Shown piece by piece: positions 1 through 9,610 of a stretch of 64,000 nucleotides of DNA. The notes under the pieces are model-generated. The model had not been told where the DNA came from. It searched no databases and was given only the letters and a program-made list of their open reading frames with translations. A program made the position numbers and the translations under genes. Origin of the DNA: an uncultured Lachnospiraceae bacterium (GTDB lineage: Bacteria; Bacillota; Clostridia; Lachnospirales; Lachnospiraceae); contig CAMWJF010000004.1 of assembly GCA_947174505.1 (NCBI GenBank), positions 55,512 through 119,511 of the forward strand, in the 5' to 3' direction. The number at the start of each line of letters is the position of its first letter. Position 1 is the stretch's first letter.

Positions 1-2
1 AT

Positions 3-917
3 GATACGGAAAATGTGGAAATACAGAAATACGGCGACCCGGTGGTACCTGATTTTGAGATACCTTATCATACGGAAATTATGGAGCGCTTTCACGGTAT
101 TGATATGGATGCGGCGGGGCGCGTGGCCGGAAACGGATTTTATTATCTGATGGGCGATATTGCAAGATTACATTCCGCGGTCATCGCTTATGCGAGAGAT
201 TTTATGATTGGCAGAGGCTTTACCTACTGTGTGCCGCCTTTTATGATCAGAAGCGCGGTAGTGGATGGCGTTATGAGCTTTGCGGAAATGGATGCCATGA
301 TGTACAAGATCGAGGGAGAGGATTTATATCTGATCGGTACATCGGAGCATTCCATGATCGGTAAGTTTATAGATACCATTATTCCCGAGGAAGAGCTGCC
401 CCATACGCTCACCAGTTATTCTCCATGTTTCCGTAAGGAAAAAGGAGCGCACGGTATTGAGGAGAGAGGTGTTTACCGTATCCACCAGTTTGAAAAGCAG
501 GAAATGATCGTGGTATGTAAGCCTGAAGAATCTCCGATGTGGTTTGAAAAGTTATGGCAGAATACTGTAGATCTGTTCCGTTCTTTGGACATTCCGGTGA
601 GAACGATTGAGTGCTGTTCTGGCGATCTGGCTGATTTGAAGGTAAAGTCCTATGATGTGGAGGCATGGTCACCCAGACAGAAAAAATATTTTGAGGTGGG
701 AAGCTGTTCTAATCTGGGAGATGCCCAGGCAAGGAGACTCCGCATTCGCGTAAATGGCGCTAATGGAAAGTATTTTGCACATACACTGAATAATACAGTG
801 GTAGCGCCGCCCAGAATGCTGATTGCCTTTCTGGAAAATAATTTGCAGGAGGACGGCTCTGTCCGTGTTCCTGAAGTGCTTCGGCCTTATATGGGCGGAA
901 TGACAGAGATCCGTTAG
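3..917 (+). CDS. serS: Seryl-tRNA synthetase, C-terminal part (5' end outside window)
   Basis: Frame is open to the window edge (DTENVEIQKYGDP...); class II aaRS motifs, e.g. GTSEHSMIGKF, SPCFRKEKGAHGIEERGVYRIHQFEKQEM, NNTVVAPPRMLIAFLENN. Confidence 0.93.
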   Translation, partial: DTENVEIQKYGDPVVPDFEIPYHTEIMERFHGIDMDAAGRVAGNGFYYLMGDIARLHSAVIAYARDFMIGRGFTYCVPPFMIRSAVVDGVMSFAEMDAMMYKIEGEDLYLIGTSEHSMIGKFIDTIIPEEELPHTLTSYSPCFRKEKGAHGIEERGVYRIHQFEKQEMIVVCKPEESPMWFEKLWQNTVDLFRSLDIPVRTIECCSGDLADLKVKSYDVEAWSPRQKKYFEVGSCSNLGDAQARRLRIRVNGANGKYFAHTLNNTVVAPPRMLIAFLENNLQEDGSVRVPEVLRPYMGGMTEIR

Positions 918-1008
918 AAGACGGGTTAGATAAAGCGACAGAATTTATGAGCGTTTTTGACAGGTTGATCTGATTAGAATATGATTAATAACAAAGGAGG
1001 TGAAATCT

Positions 1009-1890
1009 TTGCATAAATTTATGCGGGCGATTGGATTCAGCAAGCTCTCAGACAGACGGGAAGAACAGCGTCTGATTACGGATATTATCATGAACGCGAC
1101 GCACCGTTCCTATACTTCCAACGGTGATGATACCATACTCGCGGAGTTTTGCGAGGATTTCGCACAGGATATCGGAATTGCTGTCTGCGGTGAGTTCGAT
1201 GCGGAAGAAAAATTTACTTACGATTATTATTATCCCTATTTGCGCGGCACAGGCATCAGTTCCTGTGAGGATGTGTCGGTGGAACGTCATGCTGACAAGG
1301 AATCTTATGCGGGTGTATGCGATGATATTAAGGTGGGTGTGAGTCTGATCTTTTACCTGCAGAACATCGTCCCGTATGTGAAAGCGCAGACTACGGATAT
1401 GCTTCCGGTAACTGGTACAACTTTAACGTTGTCAGGATTGTCAATTAGTGGTAAAATAATATTACCGATTGGAAAAGACGAGAGAGACAGACAGAGAATA
1501 CAGAAAGACTCCATGAGCCGTAACCAGTTGATCGCGGCAGCCCGTAAAGGGGATGAGGATGCGATTGAAAGTCTCACTTTGGAGGATATGGATATCTATT
1601 CCACTATCTCCAAGAAGATTCTTACGGAAGACGTATTCAGTCTGGTGGATACTTATTTTATGCCTTACGGTGTGGAGTGCGACCAGTATTCGGTGATGGG
1701 AGAAATTATGGATATTTCTCTGCGGGTGAACAGAATTACCCGTGAAGAAATTTATGTGCTTCGTCTTTGCTGTAACGATCTGGAGTTTGATATCTGTATC
1801 AATAAAAAGGATTTATATGGAGAACCGCAGATTGGCCGCCGGTTTAAGGGGGTTATCTGGATGCAGGGATATATCAATTATCCGATGTAG
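1009..1890 (+). CDS. DUF3881 family protein
   Basis: Protein MHKFMRAIGFSKLSDRREEQRLITDII... resembles the DUF3881 family. TTG start at 1009 preceded by AAAGGAGG; the listed 1000 GTG lies inside the SD. Confidence 0.7.
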   Translation: MHKFMRAIGFSKLSDRREEQRLITDIIMNATHRSYTSNGDDTILAEFCEDFAQDIGIAVCGEFDAEEKFTYDYYYPYLRGTGISSCEDVSVERHADKESYAGVCDDIKVGVSLIFYLQNIVPYVKAQTTDMLPVTGTTLTLSGLSISGKIILPIGKDERDRQRIQKDSMSRNQLIAAARKGDEDAIESLTLEDMDIYSTISKKILTEDVFSLVDTYFMPYGVECDQYSVMGEIMDISLRVNRITREEIYVLRLCCNDLEFDICINKKDLYGEPQIGRRFKGVIWMQGYINYPM

Positions 1891-1916
1891 GTTTTTCATT
1901 ATAAATAAAAGCAGTT

Positions 1917-1988
1917 GTTCCCTTAGTTAAATGGATATAACAGGAGCCTCCTAAGCCCCAGTTGTGGGTTCGATTCCCGCAGGGAACG
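1917..1988 (+). tRNA. tRNA-Arg (anticodon CCT)
   Basis: Cloverleaf: acceptor GTTCCCT/AGGGAAC, D-stem GTTA/TAAC, anticodon loop CTCCTAA, T-loop TTCGATT. One A-C mismatch in the anticodon stem. Confidence 0.88.
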
Positions 1989-1996
1989 CTGAAAAA

Positions 1997-2037
1997 GGCT
2001 GTAAATTCAAGGATTCTTGAGTTTACAGCCTTTTTTC
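1997..2037 (+). terminator. Intrinsic terminator after tRNA-Arg
   Basis: GGCTGTAAATTCAAG...CTTGAGTTTACAGCC followed by TTTTTTCTTT. Confidence 0.88.
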
Positions 2038-2226
2038 TTTTTGTTAAAAAACGCGTAATCCATATATAAAGGAAGATGGATATGCGGTAAGAAGGAGAAC
2101 CCAGTCTGCCGTATGTGGTATACTCTGTGAAGCATTGTCTGCCTTGTATTCCTTTATGAAAAGAAATATAATAAAGCGGACAGACAGAGCTGTGCAATAA
2201 AGAAAAAGTGAAAGAGGTTTGATCTT

Positions 2227-2913
2227 ATGGCCAATATTCTGGTTGTTGAAGATGAAAAAAGCATGCAGGAAATTATTGCGGAATATATGCAGCGCGGCGG
2301 ACATACCTGTTTTACGGCAGATGATGGAGTGGATGCGCTTATGGCGCTTAAAAATCATCCCATGGATCTGATGATCCTGGATATTATGATGCCACACCTT
2401 GATGGGTTTTCCGTCTGTAAGATGGCAAGGGAAATGAGCAGTCTTCCTATTATCATGCTGACAGCCAAAAGCAATGAGGACGATAAATTAAAAGGTTATG
2501 ATCTGGGAGCGGATGATTATATGACTAAGCCCTTCAGTCCGAAAGTGCTGCTGGCAAAAGCAAACGCCTTATTACGTCGTTCTTCTGTCCTTCTGGCAGA
2601 CACTGTAAACACCACTAACTGTGTTAATGGTGGGAAAATTTCTATCCTTCCGTCTACCCATAAGGTTTTTCTGGAAGGGCAGGAGATTACCCTGACCTAC
2701 AAGGAATATGAACTGCTTCATTTCCTTATGTCAAACCCAGGCCAGATTTTCAGCCGGGAACAGTTACTGAACCGAATATGGGGATATGACTTTGAGGGAA
2801 CTACCAGGACCGTGGATACGCATATTAAAACCCTCCGGCAGAAACTGGGCGGGGAGGGCAGGCATATCGTTACGCTCATCCGATCCGGCTATAAATTTGA
2901 GGTGACAGCATGA
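2227..2913 (+). CDS. OmpR/PhoB-family response regulator
   Basis: Receiver (ILVVEDEKSMQ, DLMILDIMMP, KPFSP) plus winged helix (EQLLNRIWGYDFEGTTRTVDTHIKTLRQKL). Confidence 0.92.
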   Translation: MANILVVEDEKSMQEIIAEYMQRGGHTCFTADDGVDALMALKNHPMDLMILDIMMPHLDGFSVCKMAREMSSLPIIMLTAKSNEDDKLKGYDLGADDYMTKPFSPKVLLAKANALLRRSSVLLADTVNTTNCVNGGKISILPSTHKVFLEGQEITLTYKEYELLHFLMSNPGQIFSREQLLNRIWGYDFEGTTRTVDTHIKTLRQKLGGEGRHIVTLIRSGYKFEVTA

Positions 2914-3986
2914 AAATGAATGACCATATGAATGTATTTACCATCCGGAAGAAAATACTGCTGGCCTCCAAACTGATGGGGGTGATTCTGGTGTTATCTT
3001 ATGTGTTTTCTGCCAGACTGCCTTTTGACGCAGACATCTCCCTTATGATCTGGCTTTTGTTTGTTGCTGCCCTGATCTGTGTGATTGATTCATGGATGGC
3101 ACGGTTTATCTCAAAACCCGTGTCTGAACTGAATGACGCAGCAGGCCGCATGGCGGCACTGGACTTTTCCCAGCCCTGCAAGGTAGCGGGGCATGATGAA
3201 TTTGGGGAGCTTTCCCATAGTCTGAACGTTATGGCCAGAAGTCTCCAGAATGCATTTGAGGAACTGGAGCTTGTAAATGCGAGACTGGAACAGGACGTAG
3301 AGCAGAAAAAGCGTCTGCTGGCTGAGCGGAAGGAACTGGTGGACAATCTTTCCCATGAAATGAAAACGCCCCTGGGCGTCATCCGGGCCTATGCCGAAGG
3401 GCTGCAGGATGAAACAGATGAGAAAAAAAGACAGGACTATTACCAGGTCATCATAGAGGAAGCAGAACGTATGGGCAGCCTGATTACAACCCTGCTTGAT
3501 CTGTCTGCACTGGAAAACGGAGCCACAGAGCTTGCTCCGGAGCGTTTCGACTTTGTGGAATTTCTGGAAACCGTAGCCGGCCGGTTACTGATGGATATCC
3601 CTGATGCCGATTTTAATCTGCAATATGAACTGCCGGAACTGCCTGTCTATGTCCGTACGGATAAGGACAGAATGGAGCAGGTGTTGAACAATCTGATCAT
3701 CAATGCAAAGCGGAATGTCCGGCCAGGAGGTATTTTGAAGCTTTCGCTCACAGAACGGGATGGTATGCTGGATTTTTCCGTCTATAATCAGGGGCAGCGC
3801 ATCCCGGAAGAAAACCTGTCAAAAATCTGGACAAAATTTTATCGTTATAAAAATACAAAATACAGTGGTTCAGGGTTAGGGCTTGCGATTGTGGCACAGA
3901 TTCTTTCCATGCAGCATTTCACATATGGCGCTTTAAACCGGCAGGACGGAGTGATGTTCTATTTCAATATTCCTATTGTCAAATAA
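2910..3986 (+). CDS. Sensor histidine kinase, two TM helices with a very short extracellular loop, HAMP
   Basis: H-box NLSHEMKTPLGVIRAYAEGL, N-box, G-box SGSGLGLAIV; 4-nt overlap with the regulator. Confidence 0.92.
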   Translation: MKMNDHMNVFTIRKKILLASKLMGVILVLSYVFSARLPFDADISLMIWLLFVAALICVIDSWMARFISKPVSELNDAAGRMAALDFSQPCKVAGHDEFGELSHSLNVMARSLQNAFEELELVNARLEQDVEQKKRLLAERKELVDNLSHEMKTPLGVIRAYAEGLQDETDEKKRQDYYQVIIEEAERMGSLITTLLDLSALENGATELAPERFDFVEFLETVAGRLLMDIPDADFNLQYELPELPVYVRTDKDRMEQVLNNLIINAKRNVRPGGILKLSLTERDGMLDFSVYNQGQRIPEENLSKIWTKFYRYKNTKYSGSGLGLAIVAQILSMQHFTYGALNRQDGVMFYFNIPIVK

Positions 3987-4019
3987 GTTTACTGTTCACG
4001 GTATCTTGCTAATAAAGAT

Positions 4020-4063
4020 TTCACACCAACTTCACACCAGCTTCACATGAACTTCACCGCGCT
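4020..4063 (+). promoter_or_regulatory. Four tandem 11-bp repeats (TTCAC-N6), candidate response-regulator binding site
   Basis: TTCACACCAAC / TTCACACCAGC / TTCACATGAAC / TTCACCGCGCT starting at 4020, 4031, 4042, 4053. Confidence 0.65.
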
Positions 4064-4116
4064 TTTTTATTCTTATCCCATCAAGAGGAAAAATCCTCAA
4101 AAAGGAGGTAACGATT

Positions 4117-4269
4117 ATGTTCCTGGGTTTAGAATGGTACTGGTGGCTTGTGATCGCGGCGGCGCTTATTATCATCATTCCGCTGAAAGTAAAGTTTATG
4201 AAATGGTGGAGCAGACGGGAACAGGATAGGAAAAAGGGACAACGTGGGAAATGGGGGGATGAAGAATGA
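4117..4269 (+). CDS. Small single-TM protein (50 aa), not in ORF track
   Basis: MFLGLEWYWWLVIAAALIIIIPLKVKFMKWWSRREQDRKKGQRGKWGDEE*; SD AAAGGAGGT 8 nt upstream; ATGA overlap with the ABC ATPase start. Confidence 0.82.
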   Translation: MFLGLEWYWWLVIAAALIIIIPLKVKFMKWWSRREQDRKKGQRGKWGDEE

Positions 4270-5114
4270 TCGAGGTGAAAAATCTGACTTTTTCCTACGG
4301 AAAAGACAAACAGGCATTGCACGGTTTAAATTTCACTGTGGAGGATGGAGAGATTTTTGGGTTTCTGGGGCCAAACGGTTCCGGGAAGTCTACGACCCAG
4401 AAGATATTGACCGGCATACTGAAAGGGCATGGCGGAGAAGCGCTCCTGTTCGGGAAAGATTTAAGGGAAGTACATACGCAGGAATTTTTCCGGAAAATTG
4501 GCGTCCTGTTTGAGTTTCCCTATCTGTACGCCAACTTGAGCGCTCTTGACAACCTGCATTATTTTTCCTCCTTCTATCCCAAAGAACAGCTGAGGGATGC
4601 GGAAGAAGTGCTTGAAGAACTGGAATTCAAGAAAGATTTTTTAAGGAAACCGGTCTCCTCTTATTCCAAGGGGATGCGCCAGCGTGTCAGTATGGCAAGG
4701 GCTTTGATCAGCAATCCGAAGCTTTTGTTTCTGGACGAACCCACCAGCGGCCTTGATCCTACCGGGGCGGTTCTCTTCCGCAGGATTATTGAGAACGAAC
4801 GCCGGAAAGGAACGACGGTATTTGTAACTACCCACAATATGCTGGACGCTGATCTGCTTTGCGACAGGGTAGCTTTTATCTCTAATGGGAACATTGTTGC
4901 GCTTGATACGCCGAGAAATCTGAAAGAGCAGAACAGCAGCCATAGCATTACTGTTCATTATCAGTATCAGGGCAGAAGGGAAGAAAAAATGATGGAAGCG
5001 CCGGAGCTGAAATCAGGCATCCCCTTCCCATATGATGAGCTGCTCAGCATTCACTCCCAGGAGCCGACGCTGGAGGATATCTTTATCCGGTATGCAGGAA
5101 GGAGGCTGTCTTGA
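4266..5114 (+). CDS. ABC transporter ATP-binding protein
   Basis: Walker A GPNGSGKST, signature SKGMRQRV, Walker B LLFLDEPTSGLDP. Confidence 0.94.
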   Translation: MIEVKNLTFSYGKDKQALHGLNFTVEDGEIFGFLGPNGSGKSTTQKILTGILKGHGGEALLFGKDLREVHTQEFFRKIGVLFEFPYLYANLSALDNLHYFSSFYPKEQLRDAEEVLEELEFKKDFLRKPVSSYSKGMRQRVSMARALISNPKLLFLDEPTSGLDPTGAVLFRRIIENERRKGTTVFVTTHNMLDADLLCDRVAFISNGNIVALDTPRNLKEQNSSHSITVHYQYQGRREEKMMEAPELKSGIPFPYDELLSIHSQEPTLEDIFIRYAGRRLS

Positions 5115-6109
5115 AAAGCCTTTTTTTTTTATTCAAAAAAGACTGCCGGATGATGGCGTCGGGAAAATTCTTCCTTGTAGCGTTGGGATCGCTTTTGCTC
5201 TATACGTTGTTCATACATTTTGGATATCTGAACTTCATGGAGGATAATTCCAATATGTTCAATGTATATCTCTATGATCCGAATGGCGTGTATACGGAGG
5301 TATCTCCGCTTGTCCTTCCTGTGGCATCCGAAGAAGAACTGGATGAGGCGCTTGCCGGGGATACAGGCGGTATCGGAATCCGCGTAAAGGATGGGAAACC
5401 CAATATCGTACTTTATGCAGGAACAGAAAAAGTTGACCGGCATAGAGCAGATTATGCGCTCTCACTTCTGCATTCCGGCATTGGATATCAGCCGGAAACC
5501 GTGGGGGATAATACCGTGGAGATGAAACTGCGCAGGGAAATCACCTGTGAACTGCTGTTCATTGAGATTGTTGCCGTAGGGTTTTTGGGGATTGCCTCTG
5601 TACTGTTTAAGGAAAAACAGATGGGAGTGATCCGTGTCCATGCCATTATGCCGCTTTCCAAGAGTCTGTTTGTATTTTCCAAGGTTTTTCTTTTTCTGCT
5701 CACGGATTTAATTTTTGCAGCTTTGATGACTCTGTTTAATGTGGGACCCAAAGAAGCGGGAGGCATTTTGCCTGCCGTGCTGATACAGACAGGTATTTTG
5801 TCCCTGATCATGGCCCTTACAGGCTTCGGCTGTACGATGCTGTTAAAAGATTTCAAACAGTTTTCCCTGGCCTATCTGGTGATTGCGCTTTTTGTTGCGA
5901 CGCCGGTTTTTCTGTCGGCCAACACTGCAATTAAAATAGACTGGATATACTATCATCCGTTTTACCACGTGTATATGGGCCTAAAAAATGCTTTTTTTGG
6001 TACGCCCGTTACAAACCCTGTTTATTATATCTGTATAGTGTGTGTCATTATTTTACTCTTTGGCATTGCCACCGCAGCATTCCGCAAAGAAATGGGAAAG
6101 GAGGGCTGA
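5111..6109 (+). CDS. ABC-2 type transporter permease
   Basis: Multi-TM protein overlapping the ATPase by 4 nt; TTG start; T10 tract in codons 4-7. Confidence 0.8.
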   Translation: MKSLFFLFKKDCRMMASGKFFLVALGSLLLYTLFIHFGYLNFMEDNSNMFNVYLYDPNGVYTEVSPLVLPVASEEELDEALAGDTGGIGIRVKDGKPNIVLYAGTEKVDRHRADYALSLLHSGIGYQPETVGDNTVEMKLRREITCELLFIEIVAVGFLGIASVLFKEKQMGVIRVHAIMPLSKSLFVFSKVFLFLLTDLIFAALMTLFNVGPKEAGGILPAVLIQTGILSLIMALTGFGCTMLLKDFKQFSLAYLVIALFVATPVFLSANTAIKIDWIYYHPFYHVYMGLKNAFFGTPVTNPVYYICIVCVIILLFGIATAAFRKEMGKEG

Positions 6110-6111
6110 GC

Positions 6112-7125
6112 ATGAAAGGATTGATTTATCAGTTGAAAAGCGTCAGGAAAGATAAGTTTTGTATCATGTCATTTCTCCTGCCTATTGTTGTAGCCATGGC
6201 GTTAAATATTGTCGGCTCCATTGACCTTTCTTCTTTAGGCGAATATTTCTTTTGTGTGGTTGAGGGTGAGGTCGCTGATGAAACGAGGGAGTGGCTTATG
6301 GGATACGGCGATGTTACGGTCTGTCAGACGAGGGAGGAATGGCTTTCGGCGATCAGGGAGCCGTCTACCAATCTGATCGGCGTGGAGATGGACGGAAAGG
6401 GCATCAAAACCATTTTAGCCGGCGATGAATTACCATTGTGGCGGCAGGCGGCAGCTACACTTCCGGATCTTTATGAACAGAGGGAAACGTCTTCCGGAGT
6501 CAGCATACAGACCTTGGAACAGCCTGACGTGCTGACTGGAGTTCAATACATTTTTATGGCAATGACATTGATCGTTGCTATGTTCATGGGCTGTACCTTT
6601 AATGCGATGAACATCATTTCTGAAAAAGAAGATGGTGTCGCGCTGGTCAATGAAATCCTGCCTATGACACCCAGACAATATGTGATCCAGAAAATTTTTA
6701 TCGGCTTTGTATTTGGCTGTCTGTCCGCGATGGTTACGGCGGCAGTCTGCTTCAGGCTTTCCCCTGCTGGGACAGCGGTCATGCTTGTGCTGACGGTACT
6801 GTCAGCCTTTGTGGCGGCTCTGGTGGGTCTGTTTGTGGGCCGTATTTCAGAGGGGATGATGGTAGGCGTGGTTTATATCAAGGTCATTATGATTGTGTTC
6901 ATGGCGGTCCCCCTGCTTAAGTACCTGGCGATGGCAGGAAATAAGGTTCTCTCCGGTATCTGCTATCTGATTCCGTCCTGCGCAACCTTTGAGGGCGTCA
7001 TGGATCTGGCAAACGGCGGTATGGCAGCGGCAGGCAAAGATATGGCGATTCTTGCGGCTCATTGTGCGGGCTGGCTTCTGCTTTATCTTCTGATATCCAG
7101 ACGCCGGAAGAAACCATTATTTTGA
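6112..7125 (+). CDS. ABC-2 type transporter permease
   Basis: Multi-TM; start MKGLIYQLKSVRKDKF preceded by GGAGG; follows the first permease. Confidence 0.8.
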   Translation: MKGLIYQLKSVRKDKFCIMSFLLPIVVAMALNIVGSIDLSSLGEYFFCVVEGEVADETREWLMGYGDVTVCQTREEWLSAIREPSTNLIGVEMDGKGIKTILAGDELPLWRQAAATLPDLYEQRETSSGVSIQTLEQPDVLTGVQYIFMAMTLIVAMFMGCTFNAMNIISEKEDGVALVNEILPMTPRQYVIQKIFIGFVFGCLSAMVTAAVCFRLSPAGTAVMLVLTVLSAFVAALVGLFVGRISEGMMVGVVYIKVIMIVFMAVPLLKYLAMAGNKVLSGICYLIPSCATFEGVMDLANGGMAAAGKDMAILAAHCAGWLLLYLLISRRRKKPLF

Positions 7126-7127
7126 TA

Positions 7128-8642
7128 CTAAAAATCAAAATCATCAAAATCGGTACGCAGACTCGACCGCCGCTTTTGCTTGCGCTTAATGCGGTTGTTT
7201 CTGCGCTTGGCTGTTCTTCCGTTGGTGATTAACGCATGCACCATAAATATGGTAATAACGATAGAGGCAAGAACCAGAATAATCAGCAGCACTTTTTTGA
7301 TATTGATAAAAATCGTATTCTGCAGTGGTTCAGTCTCTGTTTCCGGCTCTATTTCCGTTTTTTCCACGCTTACGTCCGTGGCGGTCATTTTGGTGTCAAA
7401 TTCATAAGTGGAGGCGTTATCGGTAGCGAGATTAAGGTATGCGTTTCCAACATACATGCCATGATAAGAATATTCAATTCCGGCGATGCGGTTTTCATCG
7501 GACTGGCTGTAATCAATTTCAGAATCCAGATCCTGAAAAGAAACCGTGTTCGGAATAATAACATAGCTTTCGGTATCAATAGAAAGAATAGGCTTCGAAT
7601 TGCCGAAAACATCATTTCCGATCTTCAAAAAGCCTGTGGATTCGATATTGTATTTTTCTTCGTGTTCCGAAATATTCAGTACCTGAAAATTATGGAAGCC
7701 ATAATCAAACAGTTCTACGGTATCCGTAAACTGGTCGGGAGATTCTTCCTTAAAAACAACGCAGACAAGACGCATGCCGTTCTGCTCTGCGCAGGTGACA
7801 AGCGTCTGCCGGGAATCGTCGGTATATCCTGTTTTGCCGCCCAAAATACCATCGTATGGGATTTCTCCGTTGACTAATTTATGTTTGTTATTCTTATAAA
7901 AATCATCAGGCTGTGTGGGGGTGGGCTCAAAATGATAGCGGCCGGTATTGCTTATTTTGCACAGCATTTCATTACGGAAGAATAGGCTGGAGATCAGAGC
8001 CAGATCGTAGGCGCTCGTATAATGCTGGGGGTCATGGAGGCCGTTGGGATTGACGAAATGGGTGTCAGTGCAGCCAATTTCCTCTGCCCGCTCATTCATC
8101 AATCCTACAAAATCCTCAATGGAGCCGGAAATATATTCGCCTGCGGCATTGGCGGCCTCATTGGCGGAAGCCACCATAATTCCGTATAGGCATTCTTCCA
8201 GTGAGATCGATTCGCCTACATCCATACCCATATTGGAACCGTCTGAGGGTACACTGAAAACCGCATCGTGACTGAATTCTACTATATCGTCCAAATTACC
8301 CTTTTCCATAGCGAGAAGAGCAGTCATGATTTTCGTGGTGCTGGCGGGATAGAGACGCTCATGGATATTTTTAGAATAGAGAATAACGCCCGTATTTGCG
8401 TCCATCAGAATTGCTGCCTGCGCGCTTATCTGCGGACCTACAGGCCAGTTATCTATTTCATTTGACTGGATGGGAAGCGCTTTCCGGGCTTCGGCTTCTT
8501 CCTGAAGTTCTTCCAAACTTGCCGCCTCTGCGGCAAAAGCCAGATTGTTGGGAAAAAAACTGCCACAGGTCAGGAGGAAAGCAGAAAGCAGGGCTGCGAT
8601 CCGTCCGAAATGCAAAAATCTATTTTTTTTCTCTAAAAACAT
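7128..8642 (-). CDS. D-alanyl-D-alanine carboxypeptidase (peptidase S11)
   Basis: YPASTTKIMTALLAM (SxxK), SANEAANAAG (SxN), GGKTGYTDDSRQTLV (KTG); signal peptide and C-terminal TM. Confidence 0.92.
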   Translation of the reverse strand: MFLEKKNRFLHFGRIAALLSAFLLTCGSFFPNNLAFAAEAASLEELQEEAEARKALPIQSNEIDNWPVGPQISAQAAILMDANTGVILYSKNIHERLYPASTTKIMTALLAMEKGNLDDIVEFSHDAVFSVPSDGSNMGMDVGESISLEECLYGIMVASANEAANAAGEYISGSIEDFVGLMNERAEEIGCTDTHFVNPNGLHDPQHYTSAYDLALISSLFFRNEMLCKISNTGRYHFEPTPTQPDDFYKNNKHKLVNGEIPYDGILGGKTGYTDDSRQTLVTCAEQNGMRLVCVVFKEESPDQFTDTVELFDYGFHNFQVLNISEHEEKYNIESTGFLKIGNDVFGNSKPILSIDTESYVIIPNTVSFQDLDSEIDYSQSDENRIAGIEYSYHGMYVGNAYLNLATDNASTYEFDTKMTATDVSVEKTEIEPETETEPLQNTIFINIKKVLLIILVLASIVITIFMVHALITNGRTAKRRNNRIKRKQKRRSSLRTDFDDFDF

Positions 8643-8870
8643 GCGGTAAAACCTTTCTATGTTAACAAATATATGATATATGCAATAAATTATGAGTCTG
8701 TACTTACATATCATACACTATTTGAAAGAAAAACTGTAGTGTATTCACAAAAAATACAAAATGAGTTAAAATAGAGCAAATGAAATGTCTGATGAAAACA
8801 GATAAAAAGTGAAAAAGCGTGAAATTATAAGTAGATAGAAGTAAAAAATAGTGAAAATTAAGGTAGAAGC

Positions 8871-9509
8871 ATGAGATTACGAAATGTGACAGGATCAAGA
8901 GAAGTGATTGCAGCCTGTGATTATGTGATACATAATCCGCAGGAATGCCGGGGAAAATGGCATGAAATTTTTGGAAATGGTAATCCCATCCGCATAGAGA
9001 TTGGCATGGGAAAAGGCCGTTTTATTATGGATCTGGCAAGGCTGAATCCTGATATCAATTTTATAGGGATTGAAAAATATTCCAGCGTACTGATAAGGGG
9101 CATACAGAAGCTGGAAGCGGATCCTCTGCCGAATCTCTATTTTATCCGCATGGAGGCGGAGGAAATTACGTCTGTTTTTGCAGAGGATGAGGTTGACCGT
9201 ATTTATTTGAATTTTTCAGATCCCTGGCCGAAGGACAGGCACGCGAAGCGCAGACTTCCCTCCCGTGAATTTTTACGGCGGTATCATGAGATACTAATAC
9301 CAGACGGTGTGATCGAATTTAAGACGGACAACCATGATCTGTTTCAGTTTGCCCTGGACGAACTTGCGCCAGCGGGCTGGAAGATCCTGCAGATGACGGA
9401 GGATCTTCACAAAGATGCGCAAATGATGGAAGGAAACGTTATGACGGAGTATGAGGAGCGGTTCTCCTCGAAAGGGAATCCGATCTATAAGTATGTGATT
9501 GCGAGATAA
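8871..9509 (+). CDS. trmB: tRNA (guanine-N7-)-methyltransferase
   Basis: IEIGMGKGRFIMDLARLNPDINFIGIEKYSSV, NFSDPWPKDRHAKRRL. Confidence 0.94.
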   Translation: MRLRNVTGSREVIAACDYVIHNPQECRGKWHEIFGNGNPIRIEIGMGKGRFIMDLARLNPDINFIGIEKYSSVLIRGIQKLEADPLPNLYFIRMEAEEITSVFAEDEVDRIYLNFSDPWPKDRHAKRRLPSREFLRRYHEILIPDGVIEFKTDNHDLFQFALDELAPAGWKILQMTEDLHKDAQMMEGNVMTEYEERFSSKGNPIYKYVIAR

Positions 9510-9610
9510 AAGAACGCTGCGGAACAGAGGCAGATATGGGACCGCTGCATTTTGATGGAAAGTAGTTTATGATTGAAATACAGGTAGACAAGGAAAAGGA
9601 GGAAAAGTGC

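Noticed and set aside
1917-7125. TCS/ABC block as a tRNA-Arg-integrated island
   Set aside because: No integrase and no duplicate of the tRNA-Arg 3' end was found near 7125, so adjacency alone is not evidence.
7236-7877. 213-aa plus-strand ORF
   Set aside because: Antisense shadow of the D,D-carboxypeptidase gene.
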